From Epiperipatus broadwayi (Eukaryota; Onychophora; Udeonychophora; Euonychophora; Peripatidae), in the NCBI GenBank assembly GCA_028023455.1, contig JAQFVV010006273.1, positions 434,001 through 498,000 on the forward strand: a DNA stretch of 64,000 nucleotides, in the 5' to 3' direction. The translations under genes were made by a program, and so were the position numbers. Below, piece after piece: positions 62,276-64,000 of the stretch (positions within the stretch are counted from its first letter, which is position 1; each line of letters starts with the position of its first letter). The notes beneath the pieces are model-generated. The model saw nothing but the letters and a program-made list of their open reading frames with translations, was not told the origin of the DNA and made no database searches.

Positions 62276-62629
62276 CAGCAGTAGCACATCAGTAAAACAT
62301 AAGACTATGGGAAATTGACATATTTTAAAGTATAGCTATATAGTGAAGCAGTCGGATCTGAGTTCGACCCTAGCTTCATGACCTCTAGCCATAAGCCCAC
62401 TTCAAACCCTAGTACTAAGCTTAAATTTCCGATGCAATGGGGTGTTATACGTTCAATCCATTCTAATTTCCATAAAGAATAACTTATTTTATAAATGCGT
62501 ATTAAAATTAATTAGTTTCATATTTAAATTGATCAATTCTATTAATAAATTCATGATAGAATTATTCATGAATTTATATATTGTAAAAAGAAATTATTAA
62601 ACTCAGGTGCTTATTATACATGTATATAA
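62276..62629. other. Noncoding DNA
   Basis: A tRNA-like 'gagttcgaccct' occurs at 62361 but has no box A at the right distance. No other feature was recognised. Confidence 0.45.
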
Positions 62630-63192
62630 TTTTTAATGCGCAAATACGCGCACAACAACCGAGCTTCAACAGGATTAAATAACAATATATTATAAACTCA
62701 AAATAATTATAATATCTAAAGAATAATGCCCGAGCGCTTTCAAGAGAACTTAGCTCTCATAATCATGGGCAACAAAGAATAAGCATAGCGTGTTGGTATA
62801 GCTAAAATATGCTGATATATGTAACTTAGTTGAAAATAAATGCGTCAGCTCTAAATGATCCATTTCTTAGAGATTTTGTAACACGCATCTTTCCTATTCA
62901 TAGCCTTATCATCAATAGCAATAAAACATGCTTCTTTAACTTTTCTCTTAATGTCATTTCTCTCCCTGCAAACTATTCTTGCATTTTTAGGTTCACATGC
63001 ATGACCAGCTGATTTCTGATGTATTGCAAATATTGAGTTGCAATTTGGGTCTACTCGGGCCTTATTGTAAGAATATCTGTGCTGGGATAGACTTGTAGAA
63101 AGAGTTGCTTTCGTTTCCCCATAGTATGATGCCATGCAGTTATTTTCTGGACATGAAATATTATATACGACCTGAGAGGTGTTGTTGGGTGT
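62630..63192 (-). mobile_element. Penelope-like element, 5'-truncated copy (reverse strand)
   Basis: Its coding end lies at 63192 and its 3' untranslated end near 62630. The whole length is the inverted counterpart of 63296-63860, including the noncoding blocks 'gagcgctttcaagagaactt', 'catgggcaacaaagaataag' and the terminal 'gcgcaaatacgcgcac'. The copies are very similar, with small indels and scattered substitutions. The reverse-transcriptase part is missing. Confidence 0.9.
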
Positions 63193-63198
63193 TCCCAT
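62851..63198 (-). pseudogene. PLE GIY-YIG endonuclease domain (copy 1)
   Basis: A 115-codon open frame whose first codons come from flanking sequence at the truncation point. It encodes the C-terminal GIY-YIG nuclease of a PLE polyprotein: VYNIS (GIY strand), a C-x4-C pair, YYGET (YIG strand), then LSQHR, H-x5-H and KEACFI with the catalytic Glu. The arginine that normally follows YIG (R in the sister copy) is Ser here (residue 36), which would probably abolish cleavage. In the intact element this domain makes the DNA nick that primes reverse transcription. No RT is attached, so the fragment is inactive as an element despite its open frame. Confidence 0.88.
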
Positions 63199-63860
63199 AG
63201 AAAATTTTACTCAGTGTTTAATAAAGAATTTCAACTAAGCTTTCATACACCCCCTAATACAAAAAGAATTATTAATAACACCAAAGACATTATAACACCC
63301 AACAACACCTCTCAGGCCGTATATAATATTTCATGTCCAGAAAATAACTGCATGGCATCATACTATGGGGAAACGAAAGCAACTCTTTCTACAAGACTAT
63401 CCCAGCACAGATATTCTTACAATAAGGCCCAAGTAGACCCAAATTGCAACTCAATATTTGCAATACATCAGAAATCAGCTGGTCATGCATGTGAACCTAA
63501 AAATGCAGGAATAGTTTGCAGGGAGAGAAATGACATTAAGAGAAAAGTTAAAGAAGCATGTTTTATTGCTATTGATGATAAGGCTATGAATAGGAAAAAT
63601 GCGTGTTACAAAATCTCTAAGAAATGGATCATTTAGAGCTGACGCATTTATTTTCAACTAATTTACATATATCAGCATATTTTAGCATATACCAACACGC
63701 TATGCTTATTCTTTGTTGCCCATGATTATGAGAGCTAAGTTCTCTTGAAAGCGCTCGGGCATTATTCTTTAGATTTTATAATTATTTTGAGTTTATAATA
63801 TATTGTTATTTAATCCTGATGAAGCTCGGTTGTTGTGCACGTATTTGCGCATTAGAATTT
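63193..63860 (+). mobile_element. Penelope-like element, 5'-truncated copy (forward strand)
   Basis: Starts directly at the junction with the reverse copy and keeps about 100 bp more of coding sequence on its 5' side (63200-63295). It ends near 63860 after the shared terminal blocks ('tcctgatgaagctcggttg', 'gcacgtatttgcgcatta'). The 3' end carries CTGATGA, the core heptamer of hammerhead ribozymes known from PLE terminal repeats, but the remaining ribozyme core was not found. Confidence 0.9.
63214..63636 (+). pseudogene. PLE GIY-YIG endonuclease domain (copy 2)
   Basis: A 140-codon open frame. Residues 1-30 (FQLSFHTPPNTKRI) are the linker that follows RT in PLEs. The GIY strand is VYNIS (36-40), the zinc-binding CCHH set typical of PLE endonucleases is C41, C46, H85 and H91, and the YIG strand is YYGET (50-54). 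The catalytic Arg is R61 and the catalytic Glu is E114 in KVKEACFI, so all key residues are present. It ends KISKKWII at 63636, the same stop as copy 1. About five amino-acid differences separate the two copies over the shared part. With no RT domain it is a fragment, although the nuclease fold itself looks complete. Confidence 0.9.
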
Positions 63861-64000
63861 ATATATTATAACTGTGTGGATTGTGCGTATATATTTGTAA
63901 ATATTTAAATATATATAATTGTTTAAAAGTTTCATTGCATCAGGAATGTTTGATTTTATTTTTAAATAATTTGTTAGTTTTATTGATTAAAAGCTACATT
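63861..64000. other. AT-rich flank of the PLE, window end
   Basis: Nothing recognised in the last 140 bases. Confidence 0.5.

Noticed and set aside
62340-62400. tRNA-like 'gagttcgaccct' as a possible SINE or tRNA gene
   Set aside because: No box A lies at a suitable distance and no cloverleaf can be drawn.
62830-63012. 60-codon frame repeated identically on the other strand at 63475-63657
   Set aside because: It is antisense to the PLE endonuclease in both inverted copies. The apparent duplication of a small gene is the palindrome.

Overview
The window is a gene-poor, very AT-rich stretch (about three quarters A+T by eye) of an animal nuclear genome. No host protein-coding exon could be supported on either strand. 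Almost everything recognisable is repetitive: tRNA-derived SINEs, LINE-type retrotransposons, a Penelope-like element (PLE) with a GIY-YIG endonuclease, a gag-protease remnant of an LTR retrotransposon, a piggyBac-like transposase remnant, several TIR (MITE-like) families, a U2 snRNA-like sequence and long microsatellites. PLEs, PHD-finger LINEs, RTE-like LINEs and TA-target MITEs together point to an AT-rich invertebrate such as a mollusc, cnidarian or flatworm. The species cannot be fixed from the sequence alone.

Layout. 0-7 kb: AT-rich DNA with dispersed repeats (a pair partner at 28-29 kb, another at 31 kb) and a MITE fragment. 7.8-10.4 kb: a PLE reverse-transcriptase tail followed by a decayed RTE-like LINE whose last third is duplicated in tandem. 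10.9-11.3 kb: a young SINE with clean target duplications beside a minus-strand U2-like sequence. 12.6-13.0 kb: a nearly perfect hairpin with 174-bp arms. 16.3-19.1 kb: T/ATT, TA and GAT microsatellites and a 366-bp tandem duplication. 24.4-27.35 kb: a minus-strand gag and aspartic protease remnant. 28-44 kb: repeats, three SINE copies, several copies of a TA-flanked MITE and a LINE tail. 45-49 kb: a second MITE family, a piggyBac-like remnant, a TIR element with a tRNA-like core and another LINE tail. 51.2-55.2 kb: a nearly full-length minus-strand LINE (PHD ORF1; APE endonuclease plus RT in ORF2). 56.5-62.1 kb: an older plus-strand LINE interrupted by about 1.6 kb of foreign sequence. 62.6-63.9 kb: two 5'-truncated PLE copies joined head to head, each encoding the GIY-YIG domain.

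Nothing here works as an operon or pathway. The shared logic is retrotransposition: the SINEs would need a LINE partner in trans, and the MITEs a Tc1/mariner-like or other transposase not present in the window. I did not find a convincing new functional system. The best candidates for follow-up are the head-to-head PLE pair, the TIR element with a tRNA-like core, the 174-bp-arm hairpin and the structure-preserving U2 variant.
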